Notes: generated by a model from the sequence alone, not told the origin. Counted from the stretch's first letter, positions 1-9,769 are shown. The stretch is DNA of 64,000 nucleotides from Leifsonia sp. ZF2019 (GCF_019924635.1 NZ_CP065037.1:310001-374000); one strand, 5' to 3'. Numbers and translations are program-made.

Positions 1-726
1 GCGAACTATGGTCGCGTCTTCACAGACCCGAGCTTCTGGGCCGGGCTGGGGCGCGTCGCCCTCTTCCTCGTGATCCAGGTGCCGATCATGCTCGGTCTCG
101 CGCTGGCCTTCGCGCTCGCCCTCGACAGCGGCCGCCTGCGCGGCTCGAAGTTCGCCCGGCTCGCGATCTTCGTGCCGTACGCGGTGCCCGGAGTCGTCGC
201 CACTCTCATGTGGGGGTACCTGTACGGGCCGGACTTCGGGTTGATCACCCAGATCGCCAAGGCGCTGCTGCTCCCGCCGCCGAACCTCCTGTCGTCCACG
301 AACATCCTCGGCGCCACGATGAACATCGTCTGCTGGGAGTTCATCGGCTACAACATGATCGTCATGTACGCCGCGCTCCGGTCGGTGCCGACCGAGCTGT
401 ACGACGCGGCGGAGGTCGACGGCGCCAGCCAGAGGCGCATCGCCTGGAGCATCAAGATCCCCGCGATCCGCAACGCGATCCTCCTGACGGTCATCTTCTC
501 GATCATCGGGTCCTTCCAGCTCTTCAACGAGCCGAACCTCCTCTACAGCATCGCCCCGAACTCCATCGGGACGGACTTCACCCCCAACCTGTACGCGTAC
601 AACGTGGCGTTCAAGAACCAGGACGTCAACTACGCAGCAGCCATCGCCTTCGTGCTCGGTCTCATCGTCATGGTCGTGTCGTATGTGGTCCAGCTCGTCG
701 CCAACCGCAAGGAGAAGCTGTCATGA
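1..726 (+). CDS. Sugar ABC transporter permease, 5' end outside window
   Basis: The frame is open from base 1, so the start lies upstream. The visible 241 residues are a CUT1-family (MalF-like) inner-membrane permease with several hydrophobic helices. The EAA loop that docks the ATPase reads YDAAEVDGASQRRIAW. The next permease starts inside this stop codon (ATGA overlap at 723-726), so the two are translationally coupled. The sequence closely resembles the permease at 12454-13428, suggesting paralogous oligosaccharide importers. The binding-protein gene presumably lies upstream, and the sugar cannot be told from this fragment. Confidence 0.9.
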   Translation, partial: ANYGRVFTDPSFWAGLGRVALFLVIQVPIMLGLALAFALALDSGRLRGSKFARLAIFVPYAVPGVVATLMWGYLYGPDFGLITQIAKALLLPPPNLLSSTNILGATMNIVCWEFIGYNMIVMYAALRSVPTELYDAAEVDGASQRRIAWSIKIPAIRNAILLTVIFSIIGSFQLFNEPNLLYSIAPNSIGTDFTPNLYAYNVAFKNQDVNYAAAIAFVLGLIVMVVSYVVQLVANRKEKLS

Positions 727-1667
727 GCGCGACGACTGAACGGGTCGCCCCGGCGCCGGGCCGCCGCTCCCACCGCCCGATCGTCGCGGCGTCGGCGCGC
801 AAGCGGCGCGTCGTCGAGCGCGACAAGCGGCGCAGCACCGTCCTCACGGTCATCGTGTGGGTGTCGCTCGCCTACTTCCTGATCCCGCTCGTCTGGCTCT
901 TCATCGCGTCGACGAAGTCGAACAGCGATCTGTTCTCGACGTTCGGCCTCGCCTTCGGGAGCAGCTTCGATCTCTTCTCGAACATCGGGCAGGTGTTCAC
1001 ACAGCAGGGCGGGGCGTTCTCGCAGTGGTTGATCAACACGGTGCTGTACTCGGTGGGGTCCGCGGTGGGCGCTGCGGCGCTTGCGACCGCGTGCGGCTAT
1101 GCTCTCGCAAAGTACCGCTTCCGCGGCGCCACGGCCGTCTTCAGCGTGATCCTCGGCGCCGTGATGGTGCCGTTGACCGCCTTGGCGATCCCCACCTTCC
1201 TGCTCTTCAGCGCGTGGAACCTGACGGACACGCCCTGGGCGATCGTGCTGCCCTCGCTCGTCAGCCCGTTCGGCGTCTACCTGATGCGCGTCTACGCGGC
1301 GGATGCCGTCGACGACAGTCTGCTGGAGGCCGCGCGCATCGACGGTGCCGGGGAGTTCCGCATCTTCTTCTCGATCGCGTCCCGTCTCCTCGCGCCGGGC
1401 ATCGTCACGGTTCTGCTCTTCACCCTCGTCTCGACGTGGAACAACTACTTCCTGCCGTTGATCATGCTGAACAGTCCCGAGCTCTTCCCCGTCACGGTGG
1501 GCCTCGCCTCCTGGCAGGCGTCGGCCACTGCGGGCGGCGGAGGTCAGGTGCTGTTCACGACGGTGATCACCGGCTCGCTCCTGTCGATCACCCCGCTGAT
1601 CGTCGCGTTCCTCTTCTTGCAGCGGTTCTGGCAGACCGGCCTGAGCTCGGGGAGCGTCAAAGGCTGA
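723..1667 (+). CDS. Sugar ABC transporter permease (MalG-like)
   Basis: A 314-residue CUT1 inner-membrane permease and the partner of the preceding gene. A charged cytoplasmic N-terminus of about 40 residues precedes the first helix (VLTVIVWVSLAYFLIPLVWL). The EAA loop is LLEAARIDGAGEFRIF, and the C-terminus ends QRFWQTGLSSGSVKG, typical of the family. The ATG overlaps the stop of the upstream permease. No glycosidase or ATPase follows, so the operon seems to end here. It closely resembles the 13425-14339 permease, and the substrate is unknown. Confidence 0.92.
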   Translation: MSATTERVAPAPGRRSHRPIVAASARKRRVVERDKRRSTVLTVIVWVSLAYFLIPLVWLFIASTKSNSDLFSTFGLAFGSSFDLFSNIGQVFTQQGGAFSQWLINTVLYSVGSAVGAAALATACGYALAKYRFRGATAVFSVILGAVMVPLTALAIPTFLLFSAWNLTDTPWAIVLPSLVSPFGVYLMRVYAADAVDDSLLEAARIDGAGEFRIFFSIASRLLAPGIVTVLLFTLVSTWNNYFLPLIMLNSPELFPVTVGLASWQASATAGGGGQVLFTTVITGSLLSITPLIVAFLFLQRFWQTGLSSGSVKG

Positions 1668-1706
1668 GTCCGGCGTCGACGGTGCCGCGACGTGGTCGCC
1701 CGCGCG

Positions 1707-1712
1707 TACTCT
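1707..1712 (+). promoter_or_regulatory. -10 box of a probably leaderless transcript
   Basis: TACTCT ends seven bases before the GTG at 1720, and no Shine-Dalgarno sequence lies between them. Transcription would start at or next to the start codon, as is common for leaderless mRNAs in actinobacteria. No good -35 is visible at 17 bp. This is inference from spacing only. Confidence 0.4.
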
Positions 1713-1719
1713 GACTGCC

Positions 1720-2178
1720 GTGCAGACATTCCTCCCGTACCCGTCCTTCGCCGACAGCGTCCGCCTCCTGGACCGCGCCAGGATGGGGAAGCAGCGCGTG
1801 GAGGCGCTGCAGGTGCTGCGGGCGATCACCGTGCCCGGGTACGGATGGCGCAACCATCCGGTGGCGATGATGTGGCGCGGGTACCTGCCCGCGTTGACGA
1901 AGTACGCGCTGGAGTCGGCAGACGCGTGGATCGAGCAGGGTCACGCGGACACCGTGCGGCCGCAGGTGCTCGCGTTCGCGCCGGAGGTCGCGGAGCTCCC
2001 GCAGGATGCCCTCGAGCTGCCGCCGTGGATCGGCGACGACGCGTTCCACCGCAGCCATCGGTCGAACCTGGTGCGGAAGGATCCGGAGTTCTACCGGCCG
2101 CTGTTCCCGGACGTGCCGGATGACCTGCCGTACCTGTGGCCCGGTGCGACACGGGAGGCGGACGGCTCGCCGCTGTGA
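1720..2178 (+). CDS. MSMEG_6728-like conserved protein (pyrimidine-dimer-glycosylase-like fold)
   Basis: A 152-residue soluble protein starting at GTG. Its opening (MQTFLPYPSF), the RMGKQRVEALQVLRA stretch near residues 22-36 and the HRSHRSNLVRKDPEFY segment match a widespread actinobacterial family known by the Mycobacterium locus MSMEG_6728, which I recall as related to the Pyr_excise (T4 endonuclease V-like) domain. The biochemical role is not established and repair activity is only a guess. No signal peptide is seen. It stands alone, followed by a hairpin terminator shared with the convergent ABC genes. Confidence 0.75.
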   Translation: MQTFLPYPSFADSVRLLDRARMGKQRVEALQVLRAITVPGYGWRNHPVAMMWRGYLPALTKYALESADAWIEQGHADTVRPQVLAFAPEVAELPQDALELPPWIGDDAFHRSHRSNLVRKDPEFYRPLFPDVPDDLPYLWPGATREADGSPL

Positions 2179-2182
2179 CAGC

Positions 2183-2233
2183 GGGGTCGCGTATCGCCGC
2201 TCTGAGGCGCTCGAAGCGGCGTTTCGCGACCCC
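2183..2233. terminator. Bidirectional hairpin terminator
   Basis: An inverted repeat pairs GGGGTCGCG with CGCGACCCC, and an inner CGCCGCT pairs with AGCGGCG. It lies between convergent genes. A second palindrome (TAGGGCCG...CGGCCCTA, 2244-2277) made of a repeated GGGCCGGGTCGGCC unit follows it. Confidence 0.6.
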
Positions 2234-2274
2234 TGTGTCGGCCTAGGGCCGGGTCGGCCAGGGCCGGGTCGGCC

Positions 2275-3846
2275 CTACGCGTCCTTCCGCAGCTGCAGCA
2301 GCAGCTCCGGGCCGCGCGCGTCCAGCACGCGTCCGCCGACGCGCGCGCCGACGGTGAGCAGCACGCCGCCCAGTGCGACGCCGACGACGAGGCCTGCCCA
2401 GGCCCACAGCGCATCGCGGGTGACGACGGCGACGATCAGCAGGGCGATCTCCGGCAGGCAGAGCACCGCGAGCACGCCCCAGGACGCGAAAGTGGGACCC
2501 ATGAGGGCGAAGCCGGCGCCGGGCCGAGACTTGAACGGGTTGTCGCCCGGGTTGGGGACCGGGAACACCAGGCGAGCCGACGTCACCGAGCAGACGCCGG
2601 CTCCGGTCAGGAGGATGCCGAGCGAGAGGCCGAGCAGGGCCGGGGCGATCGCCAGCTCGCCCTCCGCGGCGGCCGTGCCGATCGTGACGATCGCGACCGC
2701 AGGGACGCCGAAGGCGAGCATCGCCCCGGCCCGTCCCCAGCGGTCGGCGCGCCCCGGCACCGCCTTGGAGAGGTGCAGGGCGAAGGCGGTGGAGTCGTAC
2801 GACACGTCCGCGAGCATGCCCACGCCGAGCGCGAAGGCGATGATCGGGCCGGACGCGATCAGGAAGCTGTTCGAGTGGTTGAGGCTGGCGTAGAACCACA
2901 TCAACGCCGGGATCAGCGGGATCACGATCAGCTGGCGCAGATAGCGCGGATCCCGGAACCAGTAGGTCAGGCATCGTGCCGCGATCGCGCCGGCGGGTGT
3001 CGCGGGCAGGATGCCGAACAGGCCCGGCTTGCCCGGCGCGCGAACCCGGGAGGAGGCGCGGGTCGGGGTCACCAGCGAGCGGCCGAGACCCCAGCGCCAG
3101 ACCAGCCAGAGCACGGCGAACGTCGCGAGCGCGATCAGGAGGCGCGCGAGCGCACCGAGCGCGTCGCCCGCTGCGAGCGCGCCCGGCACGGCCCACACGG
3201 CGCCGAGCGGCGACCACGACAGGCCGTCCGCGACGGCGGGCAGCGCATCCGCCGACGATCGAAGCCCGCGTGTCACGCCGATGATGATCGGTCCGGCCAG
3301 GATGAGCGGGATGAGCACCAGCAGGCCGCTCGCCTCGCGGAAGCGGCGCCCGGAGGCGAGACCGCTGGCGACGGAGGTCGTTGCGCGGGAGACGACGATG
3401 CAGGTGGCGGCCCCGAGCACGCCGGTCACGAGGGCGGCGAGCGCGACGCCCGGCGCACGCCACCAGGGGAGCGCCGTGCCGAGGGCGGCGAGAGTCGTCG
3501 CCGCACCGGCGACGCCCACGGCGCCGCTCAGCAGCATCCCGATCATCATCGTCCGCAACGGGATGGGGTAGACCGCGAGGCGCGCCGGGTCGAGCGTCTG
3601 CTCGACCCCCGACATGAGCAGCGGGAGGACGGCCCAGCCGAGCACGGCGGCCGAGCCGGCGAGCACGAGAGCGGTGGTCGCGACCTCCCGCGGCGCGAAG
3701 GAGAGCCCGATGAGGGCGCCGAGCACCACCACGAGCGCGAAGACGCCGTAGACGGCGCCGAGGATGACGGCGACGAGCTGCCCGGTGCTGCGGCGGAAGG
3801 AGTTCCTCAGATAGAGGAGGCGGAGCCTTACGAGTGCTGCAACCAC
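2275..3846 (-). CDS. ABC-2-type exporter membrane protein
   Basis: A 523-residue polytopic membrane protein, mostly hydrophobic from residue 20 to the end, with about ten to twelve possible helices. It starts at GTG 3846, preceded by a strong GGGGAGGGG site, 19 bp inside the end of the ATPase gene, so the two subunits are coupled. The pairing with one ATPase and the size suggest a two-gene export complex. Nothing visible identifies the substrate. It ends at a shared hairpin. Confidence 0.8.
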   Translation of the reverse strand: MVAALVRLRLLYLRNSFRRSTGQLVAVILGAVYGVFALVVVLGALIGLSFAPREVATTALVLAGSAAVLGWAVLPLLMSGVEQTLDPARLAVYPIPLRTMMIGMLLSGAVGVAGAATTLAALGTALPWWRAPGVALAALVTGVLGAATCIVVSRATTSVASGLASGRRFREASGLLVLIPLILAGPIIIGVTRGLRSSADALPAVADGLSWSPLGAVWAVPGALAAGDALGALARLLIALATFAVLWLVWRWGLGRSLVTPTRASSRVRAPGKPGLFGILPATPAGAIAARCLTYWFRDPRYLRQLIVIPLIPALMWFYASLNHSNSFLIASGPIIAFALGVGMLADVSYDSTAFALHLSKAVPGRADRWGRAGAMLAFGVPAVAIVTIGTAAAEGELAIAPALLGLSLGILLTGAGVCSVTSARLVFPVPNPGDNPFKSRPGAGFALMGPTFASWGVLAVLCLPEIALLIVAVVTRDALWAWAGLVVGVALGGVLLTVGARVGGRVLDARGPELLLQLRKDA

Positions 3847-4595
3847 TCCGGCCCCTCCCCGACGCGGCGGCCGCCGACCAGCTCGACGAAACGGTCCTCG
3901 AGCGTCGAGCCCGCGCGGACCTCCTCCACCGTCCCGGCGGCGACGACGCGGCCGGCGGTGATGACCGCGACGTGGTCGCACATCCGCTCGACCAGATCCA
4001 TCACGTGCGACGACACGATCACCGTGCCGCCCCCGCGCACGTACCCGCCGAGGATGTCGCGGATGTTCGCGGCCGACACCGGGTCGACCGATTCGAACGG
4101 CTCGTCGAGCACGAGCACTTTGGGCGCGTGCACCATCGCGGCGGCGAGCGCGATCTTCTTGGTCATGCCGGCCGAGTAGTCCACGACCAGGGTGCCGCCC
4201 GCGGACTCCAGGTCGAGCAGGCGGAGCAGGTCGGCCGTGCGCTGGGCGGCCGTAGGGCGGTCCATCCCGCCGAGCAGCCCGGCGTACTCGACGAGCTGCT
4301 CGCCGGTCAGGCGGTCGAAGAGTCGCACGCCGTCCGAGAGCACGCCGACGAGCGCCTTCGCCGCGAGCGGGTCGGCCCACATGTCGACGCCGTGGATGAG
4401 CACCTGGCCGGCGTCGGGGCGCAGCAGGCCGGTCGCCATGCTGAGCGTGGTGGTCTTGCCCGCGCCGTTCGGGCCGACCAGGCCGTAGAAGCTGCCGGTG
4501 GGCACGTCGAGGTCGATGCCGTCGACGGCGACTTTCTGGCCGAAGTGCTTGCGCAGCCCGCGCAGCGACATCGCGATTCCGTTGTCCTCGGGCAC
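3828..4595 (-). CDS. ABC transporter ATP-binding protein
   Basis: A 255-residue cytoplasmic ATPase. The Walker A is GPNGAGKTTT, the Walker B is VLVLDEP, and the H-loop is SSHVMD. The signature motif is unusual (DYSAGMTKK in place of LSGGQ-RR), a variant found in exporters of the drug/lantibiotic type. The start is GTG 4595, because GGGGAGGG lies six bases upstream; an ATG eight codons later has no site. It forms a bicistron with the overlapping membrane gene. The cargo is unknown. Confidence 0.88.
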   Translation of the reverse strand: MPEDNGIAMSLRGLRKHFGQKVAVDGIDLDVPTGSFYGLVGPNGAGKTTTLSMATGLLRPDAGQVLIHGVDMWADPLAAKALVGVLSDGVRLFDRLTGEQLVEYAGLLGGMDRPTAAQRTADLLRLLDLESAGGTLVVDYSAGMTKKIALAAAMVHAPKVLVLDEPFESVDPVSAANIRDILGGYVRGGGTVIVSSHVMDLVERMCDHVAVITAGRVVAAGTVEEVRAGSTLEDRFVELVGGRRVGEGPEWLQHS

Positions 4596-4654
4596 GAACC
4601 CTCCCCGTGTCGTTGGTCTGGCCCAGCCTACCCGCGCAATCGAGACGCCGCCGA

Positions 4655-4706
4655 TTTGGACCGAATGTCGCGAAAGCCGGTGCGCTTTCACGACATTCGG
4701 TCCAAA
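4655..4706. terminator. Long intergenic hairpin after the GH101 gene
   Basis: An almost perfect inverted repeat: 16 bp (TTTGGACCGAATGTCG and its complement), one C/A mismatch, then GAAAGC/GCTTTC around a six-base loop. It lies 12 bp past the stop of the GH101 gene and 60 bp upstream of the ABC ATPase start. A worn version is seen at 16160-16209. The likely role is transcription termination; no U-tract is obvious. Confidence 0.6.
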
Positions 4707-4717
4707 TGTTCCGGGGC

Positions 4718-7700
4718 TCAGGCGCGGCGGCGACGGGCGCGAAGGCGCAGGGCGGCTCCCGTGGCGATGCCTCCTGCGGCGAGCAGGGCGAGCAGGGCGG
4801 CCCCGAGCGCGCCGGAGCCCGTCGAGGCGAGCGGGCCGTCGAGCCCGGGCGGGACGACCGCGCCGCCCCCGCTCCCGCCGCCGGCTCCGGGGATCTCCGC
4901 CGCAGTCACCACGATCGCGCGTTCCGCGACCACCGCGCCGTCGACGACGACCTGGATGGTGTGCGGCCCGGTCGCGAAGTCCGCGGGCACGGTCGCGGTG
5001 ACGCTCGCCGCGCCGTCCGCATCGGTCGTCACCTGGCCGAGCGTCAGCGGGTCGGAGTGCAGCACGACCGTCGCCCGGACCGCGGCGGAGAACCCGCTCA
5101 GACCCACGGTCAGATCGTGCCCGGCCGTGACCGCCGCGGGGGCGGCGATCGCGGGGGTGCCGGAGGCGCACGGCTCGTCGTCCGGGCGCGCGCCGGACGC
5201 ATACCCGGTCGGCGCGTCCGCTGCGGCGCCGTAGACCCGCATCTCCGCCGCAGCGGCGAAGGGCTGCCCGTTCAGCGCGCTCAGCGCCGTGAACCGCACG
5301 AACGACGCCGTGGTCGGGGCGAACGGGATCACCTGCATCGACGGGGAGTCGACCAGCGCGCCCGAAGCGACGGTCGTCCACGTCGAGCCGTCGTCCGACA
5401 CCGCGACCTCGTAGCCCTTCACACGTCCGTTCTGGCCGCCGGACGACCGGCCGAGGTAACCGAAGCCGTCCACCGTCGACGGGCCCGCGAGCGTGAGCGT
5501 GACCCAGTGCGGGTAGGGCGCCGCACTGTTCGTGTAGTCGGTGTGCCAGATCGTGTCCGGGTCGCCGTCGAGCACGTTCCCGACCGGGCCCTCTCCCGCT
5601 CCGGACGACAGGTTCTCGGAGTCGGCGGTCGCCGTCATCGAGCTGGGCGACAGCATGGGCCGCTCGGAGACCACGGCCTTCGCCTGCGCGGCGACCGATT
5701 TGGTCACGCAGTCGTTTGCGTAGGTCGCCTCGATCCCGAGCATCGCCGTCGTGCCTCCCGCCGATGCCGGCGGAGTGACGAGCCAGGTCGTCGTGACGCT
5801 CGCCCCCGGGGCGACGCGGTCGAACAGGTTGCCCTTCTTCTTCGCCACCTCGGCCGTCCATCCGTCCGGGAGATCGGTGAGCTGGACTCCGACGTTGGTC
5901 GCCGCGGTGAGCTCGTTGTTGGTGAACGTCGTCACGAACGTGCCGGCCACGCCGGGGCTGAGGTCGGTGCTCGCGGGTGCCGTCACCGAGCCGCAGGACG
6001 CGCCTCCGGCCTCTTCGCCGAGATCCTCGACCCGGAAGTCGTCCAGCACGAAGTCCGCACCGTTCGCTCCGGAGAGCTTGCGGAGGCCGACCCAGGTGTC
6101 GCCGCAGCCCGCGACGATCTCCTTCGCGTAGTGCGTCGTGTCGAGCGCGGGAGCGAGGGCGTCCCGGTTCACGTCGGCGGACGAGACGGATCCCTTCGCG
6201 AGTGTGTCGGCTCCGGTGACCCAGGCCCACTGGCCCTCGAGGTTCGTCTGGTAGTCGAACGACACCCGGTACGTGTGGCCGGCGACGAACGGGACGGTGG
6301 CGGGCACGGTGCGGTACACGAGACCCGTGTTCTCCTCGTGCGCCTTGAGGGAGTGCTCACCGGTGAGCACGTCGTCGACGGACAGGCCGTTCAGCGCCCC
6401 CGAGTTGTACGGCGAGTGCGTGTTCTTCCACTCCTTCTGGCTGTACGGCGCGTGCCGCTCGCTGATCGATGTGCGCGGGTCGGTCGTCCCGCCCGCGTCG
6501 CCCTTGACGAACGGCCCCCAGCCGGGCTGGTTGCCCTCGAAGTCGTCCGCCGCGATCACGCCTCCGGATGCCGGCGACGGTGTGGAGGTGTCGCGCATGA
6601 GGCGGGCGTCGTCGAGCGTGACGACGGCGTCGCCCGCCACGGCGCCCAGCGCCACCGTCACCGTGCCGCTCGCGGGTGCGGTGAACGAGACGGAGGCGCG
6701 CTGCGAGTACGTGCCCTGCTTCGCGTCGGAGGCCATCGAGTTGGCGGCCGGGGTGGAGTCGAACGTGTTGGCCGAGACGGTTCCGGCGTCCACCGAGACG
6801 GTCGTCGCCCGCCGCTCGCCCTCCGCGATCTCGACGTTCGCGCTGAACGTGTAGCGCTCGCCCGCCTGGAGGCCGGTGACCGTCTGCGAGAGCGACGACC
6901 GGTCGGAGCCGAGCGTCGCGACGTTGTCGCCGTTCGCGGAGGTCGCGAGCGCTGCCCCACCCGTCGGGTGCCACGCGCTCAGGTCGCCCGCGTTGAAGCC
7001 GGGGTCGACCAGTCCGCTGCCCGCGCCGTAGTCCGCCGCGGCGTGGGGAGCGGCGCCGCCGGCCGGAGCGAGCACGTAGGGCGTGCCCTTCGCTCCGGTC
7101 AGCGTGACCGTGCCGCCGTCCGCCCGCACATCGGAGACCTTCACCCGACCCTGATCGGTCAGCGCGTAGAGCGTGAAGTCGGTCGTCCCGGCGAACTGCG
7201 GGGTGAGCGTGAACGTCGCCGCGCCTCCGTTCGGGTTGAAGTAGTACATCTTGTCGGCGTGGGCGGGCGAGGAGACGCCGTCGGCATCCGGCTCCCCCCA
7301 CGGCAGCAGGTAGGTGCCTCCCGTCGCGACGGTGGCGCCGCCCATCGCGATCTGCCGCTCGCCGTCCACCATCGAGACGGTGACGCCGTCGGCGAGCGTG
7401 GCGCTCCGGCCGAAGTCCCACGCCTGCACCGGGAAGTGCTGCAGGAACTTGGTCGGCAGGTTGGCGCTCCAGATGTTGCGGTAGAACGTGTTCCAGTCGT
7501 TCTGCCCGGTCCAGCCCTCGAACTCCTTCACGTCCGCGCCGCCGAGCAGCGGGTCGACGTTCCACACGTCGCGGTCCGTGTTGGCGATGAAGCGGACGAT
7601 GTTGGAGTTGATGCCCTTGTTCGTGGCGCCGCCGTAGTTCTTGTCGTTGGCCCAGTGCGACCAGATCGAGGTGCCCTCGAACTTGTAGGCCCACTCGGTG

Positions 7701-9715
7701 GCGACCTGCAGGTCGAGGTCGCGCAACTGCGCCGCGAGGCCGTCGGCCAGCCATCCGCTCGAGTAGTACGCGTCGATGTACACGCCGGCGAGGTTCGGCA
7801 CCTCGTGCTTGAGCTGGGCGAAGCGGTCGACGATCGCCCCGGAGCCGAGGTCGTAGCGCTGGTCGATGTGGTAGCTCTGGTTGAGCCAGTCCCAGCCGTT
7901 CACCTGACCCTGCACCATCCGGTCCGTGAAGGTCTTCGCCTGCGGGTACGCCTCGGTCGCGTTGACGTGCACGGCGACGTCGGCGTTGTACGCCTTGCCC
8001 TCGTCCACCAGCGTGTTGAAGTCGTCCAGGCCGCCCGCGCGCGTGTTGTAGTCGCCGCCGTAGTCGGGATGCCCGGAGTCGTGGCCTTCGTTGGCGTACC
8101 CCTTGTCGAGCACCCACTGACCGAGATCGTCGGTGGTCATGGAGATGCGCTTGACGTTGTCGAGCGTCTTCAGGAACGGGTTGGTGGCCTGGCTCGCGAA
8201 GTTGAACGGGATGTGCTGCACGACGCGCTCGGGCACGCGGTCGGCGCCCAGCGGCCGGGTCTCGGCGTCTCGGTAGGCGATCGCGGCATCCTGCCAGTCG
8301 ACGCGACCGTCGCCGTTCGCGTCGGCGGCCAGCACGACCGTCGCGCGGGGCAGCGCGTAGACGGCCACGCGGGGATCGGTCGCGCCCGCAGGCGCGTACG
8401 TCCAGTTGCCGACCGAGAGCTGCGCTCGCCGTGCCCCGTTGCCCGCGTCGACGATCTGCGACTGCAGGCGGGTGTTCCAGTTCGTATCGGAGTCTTGCGC
8501 GGCGTCCTCCGTCGCGTTGGTCAGGATGCCGCCCGCGAGCTGCGAGCCGCTGACGAAGCCGTAGGGAGTTCCGACGCTCCGCGCGTCGACCGGGGTGGCG
8601 CCCGTGACGGCGAGGAAGCGGTCGGCGGTGGTGGTGGAGTCCGTGGAGATCAGTGTGCGGGCGAGAGCCGCCGCCGGGTCGGACGAGTCGACCGACACCA
8701 GGGAGAGCTCGGGGATGGCGAGCTGGTCGACGGACATCGCGGCCGCGCCCTCCAGCTTCGTCACCGCGAACTCCACGGTCCCCTTCGCCGTCGCCGTGAT
8801 CGTCGTCGTGATGGTGAGCTCCGGGAGGTCCGCGAAGGTCGAGACGTACGTCGCCGTGTCGGAGGTCGCGCTCATGGTGGTCGTGGCGGTGTGCACGGTG
8901 CCGTTCACGCTGAAACCGTCGAGCTTCTGCGCCTGACCGCCGAGGGTCCGTCCGTCGAGGTCGTAGGAGATCACCTGCGGGAACTCCTCGGCGACCTGAA
9001 CGGTCAGCCCGGCGCCGTTGCCGATCGCGACCGGGGTCGCGGCGTCGGCCGGTGGATCGGGCGTGACCGGTGGCGGTGTGGTGTCGCCGGTGGCGAAGAC
9101 GCGCAGCTCCCCGACCGACACGTTGGGGCTGCCGTTGATGGTGCTCGTGGCGACGAACTTGAGGTAGCGTCCGGTGACCGCCTGCGAGAACACGAGGTTC
9201 TGCACATCCGTCGCCGAGGTCGGCTGGCGGAACCGTCCGGTGGCGGCGGGCGTGCCCCAGTCCGCCTCCGGGTCCTTCGCCACGGCCGCACTGTCGGTCA
9301 CGTAGACGGACACGTCGGCCACCGGGCCGTTGGACTGGTTCTTGACCTGGTACTGGATGCCCGTCAGCGGGAAGGATCCGCCGACGTCGAGGGTGATCCA
9401 GTGCGGGAGCGGATCGGGCGACCCGCCGTTGTAGGCGCTCGCCCATTGCGTGTTCGGGTCGCCGTCGAAAGCCGCCAGCGCCGTTCCGTCGAGTGCGGGA
9501 GGCGCAGGGTAGGGCGCAGACTCGGAGTCCGCGCCGACGAGCGCGTACTGGGTCTGCGCGATGGCCGTGCCGGCCGGCTGCGGAGCGTCCGCTGCTGCTG
9601 CCGGAGCCGTGGCGATCGGCGCCAGGGCGCCGGCGGCGGCCAGCGCGATGGCCGCGAGGGTCGCGGGGAGAACGGCGGGAAGGGCGCGGAGGCCGCGCGG
9701 GGGATGAGGGCTCAC
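4718..9715 (-). CDS. Secreted, wall-anchored GH101 endo-alpha-N-acetylgalactosaminidase
   Basis: A protein of about 1665 residues that would cut Gal-beta-1,3-GalNAc (core 1) from Ser/Thr of mucin-type glycoproteins outside the cell. Order: signal peptide (1-45), a discoidin/CBM32-like domain (about 70-210), the GH101 core with an EF-hand-like DANGDGRVDW loop, a NEW3-like beta domain, a second discoidin domain, an Ig-like domain, then a sorting tail. The probable nucleophile is Asp in YIDAYYSSGW (about residue 648), with the acid/base Glu in ATEWAYKFEG 26 residues later. The C-terminus has LASTG, a hydrophobic span and RLRARRRRA, a class E sortase signal. GTG 9715 is chosen because AGGTGG precedes it; GTG 9724 is the alternative. 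Operator-like site upstream. Confidence 0.9.
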   Translation of the reverse strand: MSPHPPRGLRALPAVLPATLAAIALAAAGALAPIATAPAAAADAPQPAGTAIAQTQYALVGADSESAPYPAPPALDGTALAAFDGDPNTQWASAYNGGSPDPLPHWITLDVGGSFPLTGIQYQVKNQSNGPVADVSVYVTDSAAVAKDPEADWGTPAATGRFRQPTSATDVQNLVFSQAVTGRYLKFVATSTINGSPNVSVGELRVFATGDTTPPPVTPDPPADAATPVAIGNGAGLTVQVAEEFPQVISYDLDGRTLGGQAQKLDGFSVNGTVHTATTTMSATSDTATYVSTFADLPELTITTTITATAKGTVEFAVTKLEGAAAMSVDQLAIPELSLVSVDSSDPAAALARTLISTDSTTTADRFLAVTGATPVDARSVGTPYGFVSGSQLAGGILTNATEDAAQDSDTNWNTRLQSQIVDAGNGARRAQLSVGNWTYAPAGATDPRVAVYALPRATVVLAADANGDGRVDWQDAAIAYRDAETRPLGADRVPERVVQHIPFNFASQATNPFLKTLDNVKRISMTTDDLGQWVLDKGYANEGHDSGHPDYGGDYNTRAGGLDDFNTLVDEGKAYNADVAVHVNATEAYPQAKTFTDRMVQGQVNGWDWLNQSYHIDQRYDLGSGAIVDRFAQLKHEVPNLAGVYIDAYYSSGWLADGLAAQLRDLDLQVATEWAYKFEGTSIWSHWANDKNYGGATNKGINSNIVRFIANTDRDVWNVDPLLGGADVKEFEGWTGQNDWNTFYRNIWSANLPTKFLQHFPVQAWDFGRSATLADGVTVSMVDGERQIAMGGATVATGGTYLLPWGEPDADGVSSPAHADKMYYFNPNGGAATFTLTPQFAGTTDFTLYALTDQGRVKVSDVRADGGTVTLTGAKGTPYVLAPAGGAAPHAAADYGAGSGLVDPGFNAGDLSAWHPTGGAALATSANGDNVATLGSDRSSLSQTVTGLQAGERYTFSANVEIAEGERRATTVSVDAGTVSANTFDSTPAANSMASDAKQGTYSQRASVSFTAPASGTVTVALGAVAGDAVVTLDDARLMRDTSTPSPASGGVIAADDFEGNQPGWGPFVKGDAGGTTDPRTSISERHAPYSQKEWKNTHSPYNSGALNGLSVDDVLTGEHSLKAHEENTGLVYRTVPATVPFVAGHTYRVSFDYQTNLEGQWAWVTGADTLAKGSVSSADVNRDALAPALDTTHYAKEIVAGCGDTWVGLRKLSGANGADFVLDDFRVEDLGEEAGGASCGSVTAPASTDLSPGVAGTFVTTFTNNELTAATNVGVQLTDLPDGWTAEVAKKKGNLFDRVAPGASVTTTWLVTPPASAGGTTAMLGIEATYANDCVTKSVAAQAKAVVSERPMLSPSSMTATADSENLSSGAGEGPVGNVLDGDPDTIWHTDYTNSAAPYPHWVTLTLAGPSTVDGFGYLGRSSGGQNGRVKGYEVAVSDDGSTWTTVASGALVDSPSMQVIPFAPTTASFVRFTALSALNGQPFAAAAEMRVYGAAADAPTGYASGARPDDEPCASGTPAIAAPAAVTAGHDLTVGLSGFSAAVRATVVLHSDPLTLGQVTTDADGAASVTATVPADFATGPHTIQVVVDGAVVAERAIVVTAAEIPGAGGGSGGGAVVPPGLDGPLASTGSGALGAALLALLAAGGIATGAALRLRARRRRA

Positions 9716-9751
9716 AAGGTCCACCTAGCTGCATCGTTGGGAAGGTCCGCC

Positions 9752-9769
9752 TGTATGGCATCGATAACA
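9752..9769. promoter_or_regulatory. Candidate LacI operator upstream of the GH101 gene
   Basis: Read on the minus strand, this is TGTTATCGATGCCATACA, a partial palindrome with a central CG, as LacI-family sites have. It matches the site at 10971-10988 at 13 of 18 positions. The neighbouring repressor (9857-10894) is the natural candidate to bind both. Confidence 0.5.
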
